DNA of 64,000 bases, taken from Butyrivibrio sp. WCD3002. Its GTDB lineage: Bacteria > Bacillota > Clostridia > Lachnospirales > Lachnospiraceae. Positions 35,086 to 44,715 of the stretch are shown here, in pieces; within the stretch, counting starts at the first letter, position 1, and the number at the start of each line of letters is the position of its first letter. Made by a program: the position numbers and the translations under genes. The stretch is from assembly GCF_000424265.1 (NCBI RefSeq), contig NZ_AUJO01000005.1:148396-212395 (forward strand). The letters are read 5' to 3'. The notes under the pieces are model-generated. The model worked only from the letters and a program-made list of their open reading frames with translations. It ran no database searches and was not told the origin of the DNA.

Positions 35086-37443
35086 ATGGTTCTTTATCTA
35101 ACCAGCAGTTTTATACCGTACAGGGAATCGGAGGCTTATGGAAAAGGCTCTCCTGTAGAAAACTATGGTTTTTTTGATGACCTTAAGGGAGAGTGGGAAA
35201 AGCCCGCAAACCTCCTCTATGTGCCCTGTGATCCGGATGCAATCAGTGAAAACAAGGATCAGCTGCATCAGGTTCTTGATACATTCAAGAGAGAAAATCT
35301 TCCGGTAAAGGAAGTAAAAATGCTGGACGGGAAAAATCCGGCGACCGATCTTGTTGCCTGGTCGGATGTTATATATCTTTCCGGTGGTCATGCTCCTACG
35401 CAGCTGGCCTTTATGAAGCAGCTTCATTTCAAGGAAGCCCTTGCAGGTTATAAGGGTATAATCATTGGTCTTGGTGCCGGTTCCATGAACGCAGCTTTTT
35501 ATGTATATCACATGCCTGAGTTTGATAAGGAGGCCAAAAATCCCAACTATATCAGATTTTCAGATGGTCTTGATCTTACGAATATCCAGATAATACCCCA
35601 TAGAGAATATCTTTTGGATAAAACCATCGGCGGACTTAAGCTTGTGGAAGATATTGTGTTGCCTGACAGCTTTGGTTGCAGATTCTATTTTGTATCCGAT
35701 GGAAGCTATTTTAAGGTAAAAAATGGCAAAACCATATTCAGAGGCGAGGGAGAAGTAATAGAGGACGGAGAGAGAAGTCCCCTTGAGCAGGGCGATGTTA
35801 TCCCGTATATGAGCTATGTTGAGCAGCCTGTCATCAGAACCATTATTTCAGAGGGCTACGATATTATTTTTGGTGTGGAAAAGCATGATGGCCGCTGCGA
35901 AGTATATTTTTTGAAGGACAATGTTGCCGGTATTTTTGAGCGAAGCAGACTTAATTATCAAGAAATCTGTGAAAAAGTCGCTGAGATAGTGGTCGAAGAT
36001 GAGAGAGAGGCCTTTCTTGACCAGATAAGACTGCCTGTCATCCAAAAAGAGATGAAGGAAAGAGATCATTATGTCAGAACGGTCCACGTGGATACTTCGT
36101 CAGGAGTGCGCGCCAAAAATATACGTGTTCGCGAGGTTCCGGGATACCCTGACTGGTACATGGTCATGTACATTGACATCACGGCACTTCTGGATCACGA
36201 CTGGATGACGGATGAATACGCAAGAACCGGCTTTATGGACAGAAGTAAGCTTTTCCTTAAAGAGCTTACCGAAGGGGAGCATTATTCCCTGGTTTACGCC
36301 AATATTAAGGGCTTTAAGGCTGTAAATGAGCTGTTTGGAAATAAGAGGGGCGACATCGTAATTTTCAGGACAAGGGATGCCCTCAGAAAATATCTGCGAC
36401 CCATCATCATGGGAAGACTTGAGGGAGACAATTTTGTCCTTATTACTGCAGATGAGAATATTACCGAAAAAAACCTAAAGGCCATGTGCCGTCAGGTTTT
36501 CAAGACAGAAACCATAGAATATAACTACGAGATTCATTGCGGAATATATCCGATAACGAATCCCAAGGTTGATATTACCCAGATGGTTGCGGGGGCAAAG
36601 ATAGCGGAGAGAAGCATATACAGCAGTAACAGAAAGCTTTTATATGCCTATTATGACGACTCACTTAAGGAGCAGTACGTAAAACAGCGTTACCTTTTGG
36701 CTGATTACCATAGAGCGCTGATGGACAACGAATTCGAGGCCTACTATCAGCCCATCGTTAATGCCAAATCCGGTGAGATCGTCAGCGCAGAAATGCTGAT
36801 CAGATGGCAGCACAGGGACCTTGGAATGGTTTCTCCCGCAGATTTTATCCCTATCATAGAATCGGAGGGCAAAACCGCAGAGCTCGACAGATTCATGCTG
36901 CAAAGAGGCGTCGATTTTATCAAGAAGCGCACCGCAGAAGGCAAAAAGATCGTGCCATGCGCCATAAACCTCTCCAGAGTGGATTTTTACGATATATCCT
37001 TCATTGAGAGCATATTTGATTTGATCAAGGAAAAGAAAATAGATCCGTCTCTTGTAAGATTTGAAGTGACAGAGTCTGCCTACGCAGATCTTGAGGATAG
37101 AGCTCTAAAATACCTTAGTCAGATGAAAAAGCAGGGAATAAAGATCCTTCTTGATGATTACGGTAGCGGAATGAGCTCGTTATCCATGCTGGAAACCTTT
37201 GATTTTGACATAATCAAGCTGGACATCGGCTTTATCAGGAAAATCGGTATAAACAAGAAGTCGGAAGCCATAATAATCTCCACCATTAACCTGGCCCATG
37301 CCATGGGTGCCAAGGTTACAGCAGAGGGTGTTGAGACCGATAAGCAGATGAAGTTCCTGCTGGATGCAGGCTGTGACTATATTCAGGGCTTTTATTTCTA
37401 CAAGCCGCTGCCTGAAATAGCCTTCGAATATCTGCTTGAATGA
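35086..37443 (+). CDS. Fusion: peptidase S51-like domain, degenerate GGDEF, EAL phosphodiesterase
   Basis: A 785-residue protein with three parts. Residues 1-240 resemble peptidase E (S51): IYLSGGHAPTQL near 97 and GIIIGLGAGSMN near 125, where the nucleophile Ser of G-x-S-A-G is Gly. About 390-530 is a GGDEF-like domain whose signature reads RLEGDNF, so cyclase activity is unlikely. About 530-785 is an EAL domain with EMLIRW, INLS, FEVTES, LDDYGSG, KLD and EGVET, which keeps the metal and catalytic residues of c-di-GMP phosphodiesterases. No membrane segment. The ATG at 35086 follows TAGGAGAG. The first domain probably acts as a sensor; this is inference. Confidence 0.8.
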   Translation: MVLYLTSSFIPYRESEAYGKGSPVENYGFFDDLKGEWEKPANLLYVPCDPDAISENKDQLHQVLDTFKRENLPVKEVKMLDGKNPATDLVAWSDVIYLSGGHAPTQLAFMKQLHFKEALAGYKGIIIGLGAGSMNAAFYVYHMPEFDKEAKNPNYIRFSDGLDLTNIQIIPHREYLLDKTIGGLKLVEDIVLPDSFGCRFYFVSDGSYFKVKNGKTIFRGEGEVIEDGERSPLEQGDVIPYMSYVEQPVIRTIISEGYDIIFGVEKHDGRCEVYFLKDNVAGIFERSRLNYQEICEKVAEIVVEDEREAFLDQIRLPVIQKEMKERDHYVRTVHVDTSSGVRAKNIRVREVPGYPDWYMVMYIDITALLDHDWMTDEYARTGFMDRSKLFLKELTEGEHYSLVYANIKGFKAVNELFGNKRGDIVIFRTRDALRKYLRPIIMGRLEGDNFVLITADENITEKNLKAMCRQVFKTETIEYNYEIHCGIYPITNPKVDITQMVAGAKIAERSIYSSNRKLLYAYYDDSLKEQYVKQRYLLADYHRALMDNEFEAYYQPIVNAKSGEIVSAEMLIRWQHRDLGMVSPADFIPIIESEGKTAELDRFMLQRGVDFIKKRTAEGKKIVPCAINLSRVDFYDISFIESIFDLIKEKKIDPSLVRFEVTESAYADLEDRALKYLSQMKKQGIKILLDDYGSGMSSLSMLETFDFDIIKLDIGFIRKIGINKKSEAIIISTINLAHAMGAKVTAEGVETDKQMKFLLDAGCDYIQGFYFYKPLPEIAFEYLLE

Positions 37444-38196
37444 TCAATAACCGGCACTAACAAGCAAACGGGTATAGTCAGATACCGGGTTTTCCAGGAT
37501 TTCCTTTGTGAAGCCGGATTCAACTATTTTTCCCTCCTTCATGACAATGATGCGGTCGCATAGCTGGCTTGTCAGAGTTATGTCGTGAGTTATAAAAAGG
37601 ATTGAGATACCGCTTTTTTTCAGTTCAAGCAGGTATCTGATTATCTCTGCCTGAACGCAGACATCAAGCGCGCTGGTGATTTCATCGCAGATAAGGAGTC
37701 TCGGTCTTCCGATAAGTGACCTTGCAATAGTAGCTCTCTGGCATTCTCCGCCGGAGAGTTCTTTTGGATAGCGATCAAGATATTCCGAAGAAAGCCCCAT
37801 TTTCTGCAGTTCTGCAGCTGCTTCATCATAAAAAGCCTTTTTATCGACCTTTTCATAATAAACGACAGCTTCCTTCAGGTTCTCAAATATCGTCATGTGA
37901 GGATTAAGCGCAGAAGTGGGATTTTGGAAGATCATCTGCATGGATTTCCGCTGAAGCTGCGCAGCTTTTCCCTTGAAAACAAGCTCTTTTCCGTCATAAA
38001 AAATGCTCCCGCTGTCAGCCTTTACAAAACCGGCAATAATTCCGGCAACAGTGCTTTTTCCGCTGCCGCTTTCGCCGACAATTCCGATGCATTCGCCCTC
38101 ATCCATCGTACATGAAAAGTCAGAGACTGCCTTTGTGGACTCGGAAGCCTTCTTAAAAGTCTTATTCAGATTTTTTATCTCAAGTATTTTTGTCAT
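37444..38196 (-). CDS. ABC ATPase, nickel/peptide type (NikE/DppF-like)
   Basis: A 250-residue ABC ATPase with Walker A GESGSGKST near 40, signature LSGGECQR near 146, Walker B LLICDEITSALDV near 166 and H-loop FITHD. It is the last gene of the operon and overlaps the previous ATPase gene by four bases. The short C-terminus without the oligopeptide motif favours the nickel-type group, but peptide uptake is not excluded. Confidence 0.85.
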   Translation of the reverse strand: MTKILEIKNLNKTFKKASESTKAVSDFSCTMDEGECIGIVGESGSGKSTVAGIIAGFVKADSGSIFYDGKELVFKGKAAQLQRKSMQMIFQNPTSALNPHMTIFENLKEAVVYYEKVDKKAFYDEAAAELQKMGLSSEYLDRYPKELSGGECQRATIARSLIGRPRLLICDEITSALDVCVQAEIIRYLLELKKSGISILFITHDITLTSQLCDRIIVMKEGKIVESGFTKEILENPVSDYTRLLVSAGY

Positions 38197-39077
38197 TTTT
38201 CATCCAATATCCAGTGAGTTTCAGTGATGCTTAATCGTTCAGCAAGGGCGCCTTCAGTGCTTTCTTCGTGATACATTTTGTAGCCCGCATAGTCTGTGTC
38301 GCGCCTTGGAGATGCTGCTATTAGGCTTTGGGTATAGAGGTGACGGGGATTTTTCAGGATATCCACCGCTGTTCCCCATTCAACCAGTTTGCCTTTATAC
38401 ATTACGCCTATGTAGTCAGACATGGCTTCTGCCAGCTTTATATCATGGGTTACAAGCAAAAGAGAAGCGTTCAGTTTTTCCTTAACCTTTTTAATGAGAT
38501 CGGCGGTCTGCGTCCTTATTATCTGATCAAGGGCGCTTGTGGGTTCGTCCGCAAGAATCAACTTTGCCTTTGCACAGCCAAGAATCATGGCGATGGACAC
38601 ACGCTGACACATTCCACCTGAAAGCTCAATGGGATAGGAATTAAGGACCTTCTCCGGGTTGTCAAAGGAGAGACTTGTAAGTAGCTCTTTAGACAGCGTA
38701 TTTGCCTCTTTACGGGAGATTTTGTTCTGGAGGATAAAATAGTCCTCCATCTGTCTTCCGACCCTGTAAATGGGGTCTAAATAGCTTTCCGGGTTCTGAA
38801 AAATGGTTACTATCTGACTGCCCAGAAGTTTTCTTTTATCCTTCAAGGGCATGCTGCCAAGCTCATGACCGTCAAAAACCAGTTCTCCCTGACAGACTGC
38901 ACTTGAAGATAAAAGTCCCGTAATAGCAGAAAGAGTAGTGGTTTTACCACTACCGCTTTCCCCGATCAGGCAAACAGCAGCGCACTCAGGGACTTCAAAA
39001 GAGATGTCCCTGCAGGCGTAGCTTTCACCGTATTTTACATTCAGTTTTTTTACATCAAGAATATTCTTAGTTAACAT
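38193..39077 (-). CDS. ABC ATPase, nickel/peptide type (NikD/DppD-like)
   Basis: A 294-residue ABC ATPase: Walker A GESGSGKTT near 38, signature LSGGMCQRVSIAM near 147, Walker B LILADEPTSALDQ near 168, and the C-terminal PRHLYTQSLIAASPRRD segment typical of Dpp/Opp/Nik ATPases. The ATG overlaps the end of the binding-protein gene by 11 bases. It forms the heterodimeric engine with the next ATPase. Confidence 0.86.
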   Translation of the reverse strand: MLTKNILDVKKLNVKYGESYACRDISFEVPECAAVCLIGESGSGKTTTLSAITGLLSSSAVCQGELVFDGHELGSMPLKDKRKLLGSQIVTIFQNPESYLDPIYRVGRQMEDYFILQNKISRKEANTLSKELLTSLSFDNPEKVLNSYPIELSGGMCQRVSIAMILGCAKAKLILADEPTSALDQIIRTQTADLIKKVKEKLNASLLLVTHDIKLAEAMSDYIGVMYKGKLVEWGTAVDILKNPRHLYTQSLIAASPRRDTDYAGYKMYHEESTEGALAERLSITETHWILDEK

Positions 39078-40767
39078 CGATATCAGAAGTCATCATGTAG
39101 TACTCAGAAGGGTTAACGGTTACTCCGGATACATTGTTTCTGTAGCAGAAGATGAGCTTTGTGCTTGCGATAAAATCAAAAGGTCTCTCGTTTACGATCT
39201 CCTGGCAGATCTGGCGGGAAAGGTCATACTGCTCATTAACATCAAAGGTTGTGCTCATTTTCTTTGCCATCTCATCAACCTTGGCATTTGAATACTTACC
39301 GAAGTTGTCAGAAGCATCAGATACAAAAACAAGGTTTGTGAAGTACTGAGGTGTTCCGATAGGTGCCATAGCATAGGAGTCGATTACGATATCGAAATCG
39401 CCGTCCTGCTCAGTCTCAACCATAACATCCATAGTTTCGATGTTGATGCCGATACCAACGTTTGCAAGCTCTGCCTGCATCATATCAGCAAGCTGAAGAG
39501 TCTCGTTGTTGTAGCTGTAGGTCATAAGCTTGAAGCTAAGTTCGTTTCCGTCCTTATCAAGTGTTCCGTCACCGTTTGTATCTTCGTAACCTGCATCAGC
39601 AAGGATTTCCTTAGCCTTTTCGGGATCAAACTTATCGATTGTAAGTGTAAGTCCGTCTGTGCCGCCAAAAGGAACAGCTGTTGAATATACACCGTAGGAA
39701 GCCTCTGAATAGCCGTTGTAAACAACATCAGCGAAGCTCTCACGGTCTACGCACCAGCCGATTGCTTCTCTTACAGCAGGATCGTTAATGCCTTCATGCT
39801 GAAGATTGTAAACAAGGAATGCGCTTCTTGTAGAAGTAGCAGCATCAATTGTGTATTCGGAAGCATCAGAGAACATCTCTGTCTCAGCAGCATCCATGCG
39901 GGCGATCATATCGATATCGCCATTCTGAAGAGCCATTGCAAGAGTGTTCATATCATCAACGATCTTAAGCTCAACTCTGTCAAGCTTGGGCTCTGAACCC
40001 CAGTAGTTCTCGTTCTTTACCATGTCTACGTGATCCATGGAGGTAAAGGATGTAGCTACGAAAGGACCTGTACATGCTACACCAAGCTCAGCATCAGGCT
40101 CTGCGCTTGCATCATAGATTCCAAGAAGAGGATCGCAAAGGTCATTGAGCATTGTAGGATTGGGATCCTTTGTTACGATTGTAAGCTCCTGGCCGTCAGC
40201 CTCAATTGAAGCGATTCCAAGAGTTCCCTCTGCACGCTCGTTGTTTGCGTATGTGCGCTCGAAGCAAGCCTTTACTGCCTCTGCGGTTACAGGGTTGCCG
40301 TTTGAGAAGGTAACGCCATCACGAATGACGAACTTCCATGTTGTGTCATCAACCTGCTCATAGCTCTCAGCGATGTAAGGCTGAGGAACATACTCTTCGT
40401 TAAGTCTGAGAAGATTCTCGCTGATTCCGTAGATTGACATGATCCAGCCATCCCAGCCGTTTGCAACATCAAGTGTCTCAGCACCAAACCAACCGCTTGT
40501 AGCGCCTGCGCGGAGAACTTTTTCTCCTGTTGCATCAGCACTTTCTTCCGCATCAGCTGTTTCATCAGCTTCAGTAGCTTCTTCAGCCTCTGTGCTTTCA
40601 GCTGCATCTACATTTTCCTCTGTTTCAGCTGTGTCCTCTGCAGGAGCTTCCTCTGAAGTCTCCACAGCTGCAGTTTCTGTCTCATTACCTGCGTTATTTC
40701 CGCAGCCTGTAGCTGCCATGGAAAGCATAGAAGCAGCAAGTAATAAGCTAACAATTTTCTTTTTCAT
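39067..40767 (-). CDS. Nickel/peptide-type substrate-binding lipoprotein (SBP family 5)
   Basis: A 566-residue lipoprotein: lipobox MAATGCG (Cys22), then an Ala/Glu/Thr/Asp-rich spacer to about residue 85, then family 5 binding fold. Marks include YIAESYEQVDDTTWKFVIRDGV near 128, FSNGNPVTAEAVKACFERTY near 152 and AVREAIGWCVDRESFADVVYNG near 330. The sequence resembles NikA-type binders more than oligopeptide binders by eye, and a SAM methyltransferase heads the operon. Ligand is not proven. Confidence 0.85.
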   Translation of the reverse strand: MKKKIVSLLLAASMLSMAATGCGNNAGNETETAAVETSEEAPAEDTAETEENVDAAESTEAEEATEADETADAEESADATGEKVLRAGATSGWFGAETLDVANGWDGWIMSIYGISENLLRLNEEYVPQPYIAESYEQVDDTTWKFVIRDGVTFSNGNPVTAEAVKACFERTYANNERAEGTLGIASIEADGQELTIVTKDPNPTMLNDLCDPLLGIYDASAEPDAELGVACTGPFVATSFTSMDHVDMVKNENYWGSEPKLDRVELKIVDDMNTLAMALQNGDIDMIARMDAAETEMFSDASEYTIDAATSTRSAFLVYNLQHEGINDPAVREAIGWCVDRESFADVVYNGYSEASYGVYSTAVPFGGTDGLTLTIDKFDPEKAKEILADAGYEDTNGDGTLDKDGNELSFKLMTYSYNNETLQLADMMQAELANVGIGINIETMDVMVETEQDGDFDIVIDSYAMAPIGTPQYFTNLVFVSDASDNFGKYSNAKVDEMAKKMSTTFDVNEQYDLSRQICQEIVNERPFDFIASTKLIFCYRNNVSGVTVNPSEYYMMTSDIDVN

Positions 40768-40793
40768 AATAACCTCCGAAAAATAGATAAAAA

Positions 40794-41588
40794 TTATAAG
40801 TGATTTATTTTCTCCTCGATGGCTTCGCCAAAGAGGTTAAATCCAATAACAACCAAAAACAGTGCGATACCGTTGAAGCCGATTATCCAGGGTGCTTTTT
40901 GCAGATAATCCCTGGCTTCGCTCATTACCGTTCCCCATTCTGCAGTGGGGCGTACCGCACCAAGTCCCAAAAAGGACAGACCTGCAATTGAGAGTATTAC
41001 ACTTCCAATGTCCAGCATCAGGGTAATGATCATGGTTCCCGATATTCCGGGAAGTATATATTTTCTGAATATAGATAAGTGGTCTGCTCCGCACAGCCAC
41101 GCTGCTTTTACATAATTATCCGCTCTTATCTGCTGTACAAGGCTCCTTGCCAGTTTGGCGTAGGTTATCCAGTACACCGCGCACAGAGCGATAATGGCGT
41201 TCTTTATGTCCTGGCCAAGAATTCCGGCAATGGCTATTGCAAGCACGAAGGACGGAAAAGCCTGAAAAATTGTGATGATGTCGGATATGATCTCATCAAC
41301 AATACAGCCAAGATATCCTGCTAAAATACCGAGGAAGATACCAATAACAGCTGATATTAAAACAACTGCCAGCGCAGTAAAGACAGAAGTTCTGCCGCCT
41401 GCGATTATTCTGCAAAATATGCATCTCCCAAGGTTGTCGGTGCCGCAAATATGAGCTGCCGAAGGTTTTTGGAAGGCCTCGCGCATATTTGTCTTGTAGG
41501 GATCATGCTTTATAAAAAACGGACCGATAAGGAGTGCTACAGCAATGAAGGCAATCCACGCAGAGGATATTATCATCCTTTTTTTCAT
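40794..41588 (-). CDS. ABC permease, NikC/DppC-like
   Basis: A 264-residue permease with about six membrane segments. FGTDNLGRCIF-like sequence appears as CGTDNLGRCIFCRIIAGG near residue 48, a Dpp/NikC hallmark, and the coupling loop KAAWLCGADHLSIFRKYILP is near 162. Its start abuts the stop of the partner permease. It forms the channel together with that partner. Confidence 0.87.
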   Translation of the reverse strand: MKKRMIISSAWIAFIAVALLIGPFFIKHDPYKTNMREAFQKPSAAHICGTDNLGRCIFCRIIAGGRTSVFTALAVVLISAVIGIFLGILAGYLGCIVDEIISDIITIFQAFPSFVLAIAIAGILGQDIKNAIIALCAVYWITYAKLARSLVQQIRADNYVKAAWLCGADHLSIFRKYILPGISGTMIITLMLDIGSVILSIAGLSFLGLGAVRPTAEWGTVMSEARDYLQKAPWIIGFNGIALFLVVIGFNLFGEAIEEKINHL

Positions 41589-42526
41589 TATGACCTTGCC
41601 TCCCTTCTTATCCTTGGATCGATTACGTTACAGATAATATCTGCAAGGAAATTAAGTCCTAAGAAAATCAGCGCCATCCACACAACATAGCCTTGGATGA
41701 CCGGATAATCCCTTGCGGATATGGAGTCTACTGCAAGCTTTCCAACGCCGTTCCAGACAAAAATGCTCTCAACGATGGCAGTTCCGCCGAGCATCGAGCC
41801 AACTGACATGGAAAAAAGCGTTATCAGCGGCGCAAGGCAGTTTTTAAGCACATGTCGAAACAATATGGTGCTGTCTGAAAATCCCTTTGCCATGAGCCCT
41901 TTTACATAATCCTGCTGTAATTCTTTGAGGACCATGGAGCGAATCTGTCTGACATACCAGGCACCAAGCGTAAGTGAGAGAGTAAGTGCCGGCATGACTA
42001 TTCCGGACATTCCTTTTGGAAGAACCGCAAACCACTTGAGCTTTAGTGCAAGAAAATATAACAGGATAAGGGCAAGAAAGAAGGACGGCAGCGAGGAAAA
42101 CAGGTATGTTATAACTCTTACTGCATGATCGAATGCTCCATCCTTTTTCCAGGCACAGATTATTCCCACCGGGGTGGATATCAAAGCCATCAAAGTAAGT
42201 GAAACAAAGGTCAGCAAAATTGTATTCGGAATGGCATTTGTCAGAAGAAACGCCACACTTTTTCTGCTTTTATAGGAAATTCCCATATTCCCTGTAAGAA
42301 TTCCCTTCAGCCAGCTCAAATACTGCACAAGCATCGGTCTGTCCAGACCAAGCTCTTTTCTGACTTTGGCAAGAGTCTGGGCATTTACTCTCATTCCACT
42401 CTGTGAAAGCTGAATTTGTGCAGGATCTCCCGGTGACAGATATGAAAGTGCAAAGGATAAAAAGGTGATTCCCACCAGCAGGATCAGTATTCTTATGATT
42501 TTTCTGATCATAATTTTTTTCATCAC
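41588..42526 (-). CDS. ABC permease, NikB/DppB-like
   Basis: A 312-residue permease with about six membrane segments. SYLSPGDPAQ near residue 29, LGLDRPMLVQYLSWLKGILTGNMG near 58 and GGTAIVESIFVWNGVGKLAVDSI near 247 are hallmarks of the DppB/NikB family. It overlaps the stop of the methyltransferase gene by four bases, so the methyltransferase belongs to this operon. Confidence 0.88.
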   Translation of the reverse strand: MMKKIMIRKIIRILILLVGITFLSFALSYLSPGDPAQIQLSQSGMRVNAQTLAKVRKELGLDRPMLVQYLSWLKGILTGNMGISYKSRKSVAFLLTNAIPNTILLTFVSLTLMALISTPVGIICAWKKDGAFDHAVRVITYLFSSLPSFFLALILLYFLALKLKWFAVLPKGMSGIVMPALTLSLTLGAWYVRQIRSMVLKELQQDYVKGLMAKGFSDSTILFRHVLKNCLAPLITLFSMSVGSMLGGTAIVESIFVWNGVGKLAVDSISARDYPVIQGYVVWMALIFLGLNFLADIICNVIDPRIRREARS

Positions 42527-43305
42527 TTTACCGCCTGTATCAGAAACATGGGAGTGGAGCCAAAGTTGATCTGCTCTTCACGGTCCCATACATTTTGCCA
42601 GATTTCCGTGTCTGTGGATACTGCAGAAAAGCCGCATTTAAGAAGGGCGCTTTCATCCCATTCCGGTCTGTTTTCTTTGGAAAGAGGCAGCGTCATGGCT
42701 ATTTGCTCCATCTTTTCTGCGTTTTCAACATTATTAAAATCAAACAGCCCTTCCTCTTTGACGTTTTCCCTGTCCTCTTCATATTCCTGAAGCTTTTCAT
42801 CATCAAAGAGATATGCGTACCAGTTTGCATCAAAAACAAAGAGCCTGCCGCCCGGTTTTAAAACTCTTTTCCACTCTGCATAGCAGGCTTCCGGGTTTTG
42901 CAGATTCCAGGTGACATTGCGGTTTATTACCACATCGAAGCTTTCATCTTTAAAGGATAGCTCATCAGCATCCATCTGCAGGAATGCTATGTCATCTTTA
43001 TAGGTTCCCGCATTGGATTTGGCATGGTTAAGCATTTCTATTGAAGAATCAATGCCGGTTACGTCGTAGCCGCACTTTTTCAGTAAAATAGAAAAAAAGC
43101 CCGGACCGGTACCTATGTCCAGAATTCTTATGTCGTCGTTTTTCTTGTCAGGGAATGCTTCTTGAATCAGGTCTGTAAGAACGGCTTGCCAAAGATTTTT
43201 TCTGCTACCGTTTAATTCTGTTATGTTTAATTCCGAATAGGTTTCTGAGCGTTTATCCCAGTAATCCTGTATGTCTTTTGTTAATTTCTTTTCCATTTTT
43301 CTCAT
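42523..43305 (-). CDS. SAM-dependent methyltransferase heading the ABC operon
   Basis: A class I methyltransferase of about 260 residues: motif I ILDIGTGPGFFSILL near 60, motif II VTGIDSSIEML, motif III VINRNVTWNLQNP near 127, and VLKPGGRLFVFDANW near 148. It is coupled to the NikB-like permease. Methyltransferases of this kind recur next to nickel-type ABC systems in anaerobes, where a metallophore or metal-handling role has been suggested, but the substrate is unknown to me. The start is uncertain among TTG 43311, ATG 43305 and ATG 43296; none has a strong ribosome site. Confidence 0.78.
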   Translation of the reverse strand: MRKMEKKLTKDIQDYWDKRSETYSELNITELNGSRKNLWQAVLTDLIQEAFPDKKNDDIRILDIGTGPGFFSILLKKCGYDVTGIDSSIEMLNHAKSNAGTYKDDIAFLQMDADELSFKDESFDVVINRNVTWNLQNPEACYAEWKRVLKPGGRLFVFDANWYAYLFDDEKLQEYEEDRENVKEEGLFDFNNVENAEKMEQIAMTLPLSKENRPEWDESALLKCGFSAVSTDTEIWQNVWDREEQINFGSTPMFLIQAVK

Positions 43306-43416
43306 TTCCAACGTTCTATAAAATACATTAAGAAAAATGGTTGTACAAGCCCCTGGGGGGGATATAAAACCAAACGGAAATAAACATATTAAAAGATTAT
43401 TTGAGAAATTTATGTT

Positions 43417-43761
43417 TTATAGATTATCTTCGCCCCATTTCTTAAGATCTAAAAGAATGGGGATGAGGCTTTTTGCTTTATCTGTGAGATTATATTCGAC
43501 CCTCACAGGCATTTCATCATACTGTTTTCTTTCAACCAAACCGTCTGCTTCAAGCTCTTTTAATGAGTTGGCAAGCATAGTGTTAGTGATACCGTTCACT
43601 GCGCGGTTAAGCTCTCCGTAACGGACAACTTCTTTATAGTCTATGACGCACAGAATCATGATCTTCCATTTACCGCCTACTATATCTATGACTTTCTTAA
43701 GGCCGCAGCCTTTTCCTGCAATATCTTCACATAATGGCTCTTTTTTAACTGTTTTACTCAT
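43417..43761 (-). CDS. HxlR-family transcriptional regulator
   Basis: A 114-residue winged-helix regulator. GKWKIMILCVI near residue 28, RYGELNRAVNGITNTMLANSL near 45 and the wing YNLTDKAKSLIPIL near 90 define the HxlR family, whose members sense redox or small electrophiles. Two Cys in CEDIAGKGCGL near the N-terminus could act as the sensor. The ATG at 43761 is preferred over an upstream extension because AAGGAAAAAC lies ahead of it. It is divergent from the C_GCAxxG_C_C gene, its likely target. Confidence 0.87.
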   Translation of the reverse strand: MSKTVKKEPLCEDIAGKGCGLKKVIDIVGGKWKIMILCVIDYKEVVRYGELNRAVNGITNTMLANSLKELEADGLVERKQYDEMPVRVEYNLTDKAKSLIPILLDLKKWGEDNL

Positions 43762-43879
43762 GGTACGTTTTTCCTTACTTGATACATATAAACTGAATAC
43801 TTGATATATTTTGTATACCACCTATAATATGATTATCAGTATGCAAAATCAAGTGTTAAAAGCAGAAAGGAATAGAAAA

Positions 43880-44269
43880 ATGACATTAAGTGAAAGAGCT
43901 GAAAAAGCAGTAGAAATGAAGAATTCGGGCAGATACAATTGTGCCCAGTCCGTAACGGCAGCGCTGGCTGACCAGACTAAGCTTTCCGAGGAGGACTTAA
44001 AGCAGCTTTCTGCAGGATTTTGTGCCGGAATGGGCAATCTTGAAGCAACCTGTGGCGCCCTTATCGGAGCAGGCATGATTGCAGGCTTAAAGACAGAGGG
44101 AAAGGGTACTCTGGGCGTAACAAAGCAAATTCAGGAGGAGTTTGGCAGAAGATGCGGCTCTATAAAATGCAAGGAACTGAAGGCAGTAACCGACGGCAAG
44201 CCGCTGTGTCCCTGTGAGGAATGCGTAAGAAACGCAGTCCTGATATACGGAGAAGTACTGGGTTTATAA
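43880..44269 (+). CDS. C_GCAxxG_C_C family redox protein
   Basis: A 129-residue cysteine-rich protein. YNCAQSV near residue 20, FCAGMGNLEATCGALIGAGM near 46, CGSIKCKEL near 94 and CPCEECV near 112 give the diagnostic spacing of this putative redox-active family. The start follows AGAAAGGAA. Its regulator-like neighbour is HxlR on the other strand. Function is not established for the family. Confidence 0.88.
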   Translation: MTLSERAEKAVEMKNSGRYNCAQSVTAALADQTKLSEEDLKQLSAGFCAGMGNLEATCGALIGAGMIAGLKTEGKGTLGVTKQIQEEFGRRCGSIKCKELKAVTDGKPLCPCEECVRNAVLIYGEVLGL

Positions 44270-44440
44270 GGAAAGAGTTGTAGGAAATCCGCCAAAATAC
44301 TGAGTTTTCAATAAAAAACCGCAATTTTTGAGTATAGATTGTTGGTTTCGTCTGTTAAGATTACATAGGGGGTAATAGACGGAAGAAGGTATTTGGGGAT
44401 GAACCATTATACTATCTATAATTATTTTGATTGAATCAGG

Positions 44441-44470
44441 CTGCCATATCTGTTTTGGCAGTCTGTTTTT
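44441..44470 (+). terminator. Weak terminator-like hairpin
   Basis: CTGCCA and TGGCAG with a nine-base loop, four bases, then five T. The 446-bp gap 44270-44715 otherwise holds repeat copy B and no gene. Confidence 0.4.
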
Positions 44471-44561
44471 GATTAATTCTTTTAAACAGGTTACATGCTT
44501 AGGATAAAGTTGGGAGGGAAAAATATGCTGACAGACATTTATGAAGGAAATAAGGCACTGC

Positions 44562-44637
44562 GTGCCATCGGGGACGGTTCTACTTGGCATGAAGCATATA
44601 CAAGAAAGGTGTGCCAAAGAACCGTCCCCAATGGCAC
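44562..44637. repeat. GTGCCA palindromic element, copy B
   Basis: Left end GTGCCATCGGGGACGGTTCT, right end with AACCGTCCCCAATGGCAC, and a centre containing ACAAGAAAGG that is also found in copies C and E. It lies about 80 bp upstream of the MFS gene. Confidence 0.85.
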
Positions 44638-44715
44638 AGAAGGAGGAAAGCTATGATAATTTGCAGCGTATTAGCTCCATGCAGATAAATAAATTTGTAT
44701 GGAGGGTAAATAATA

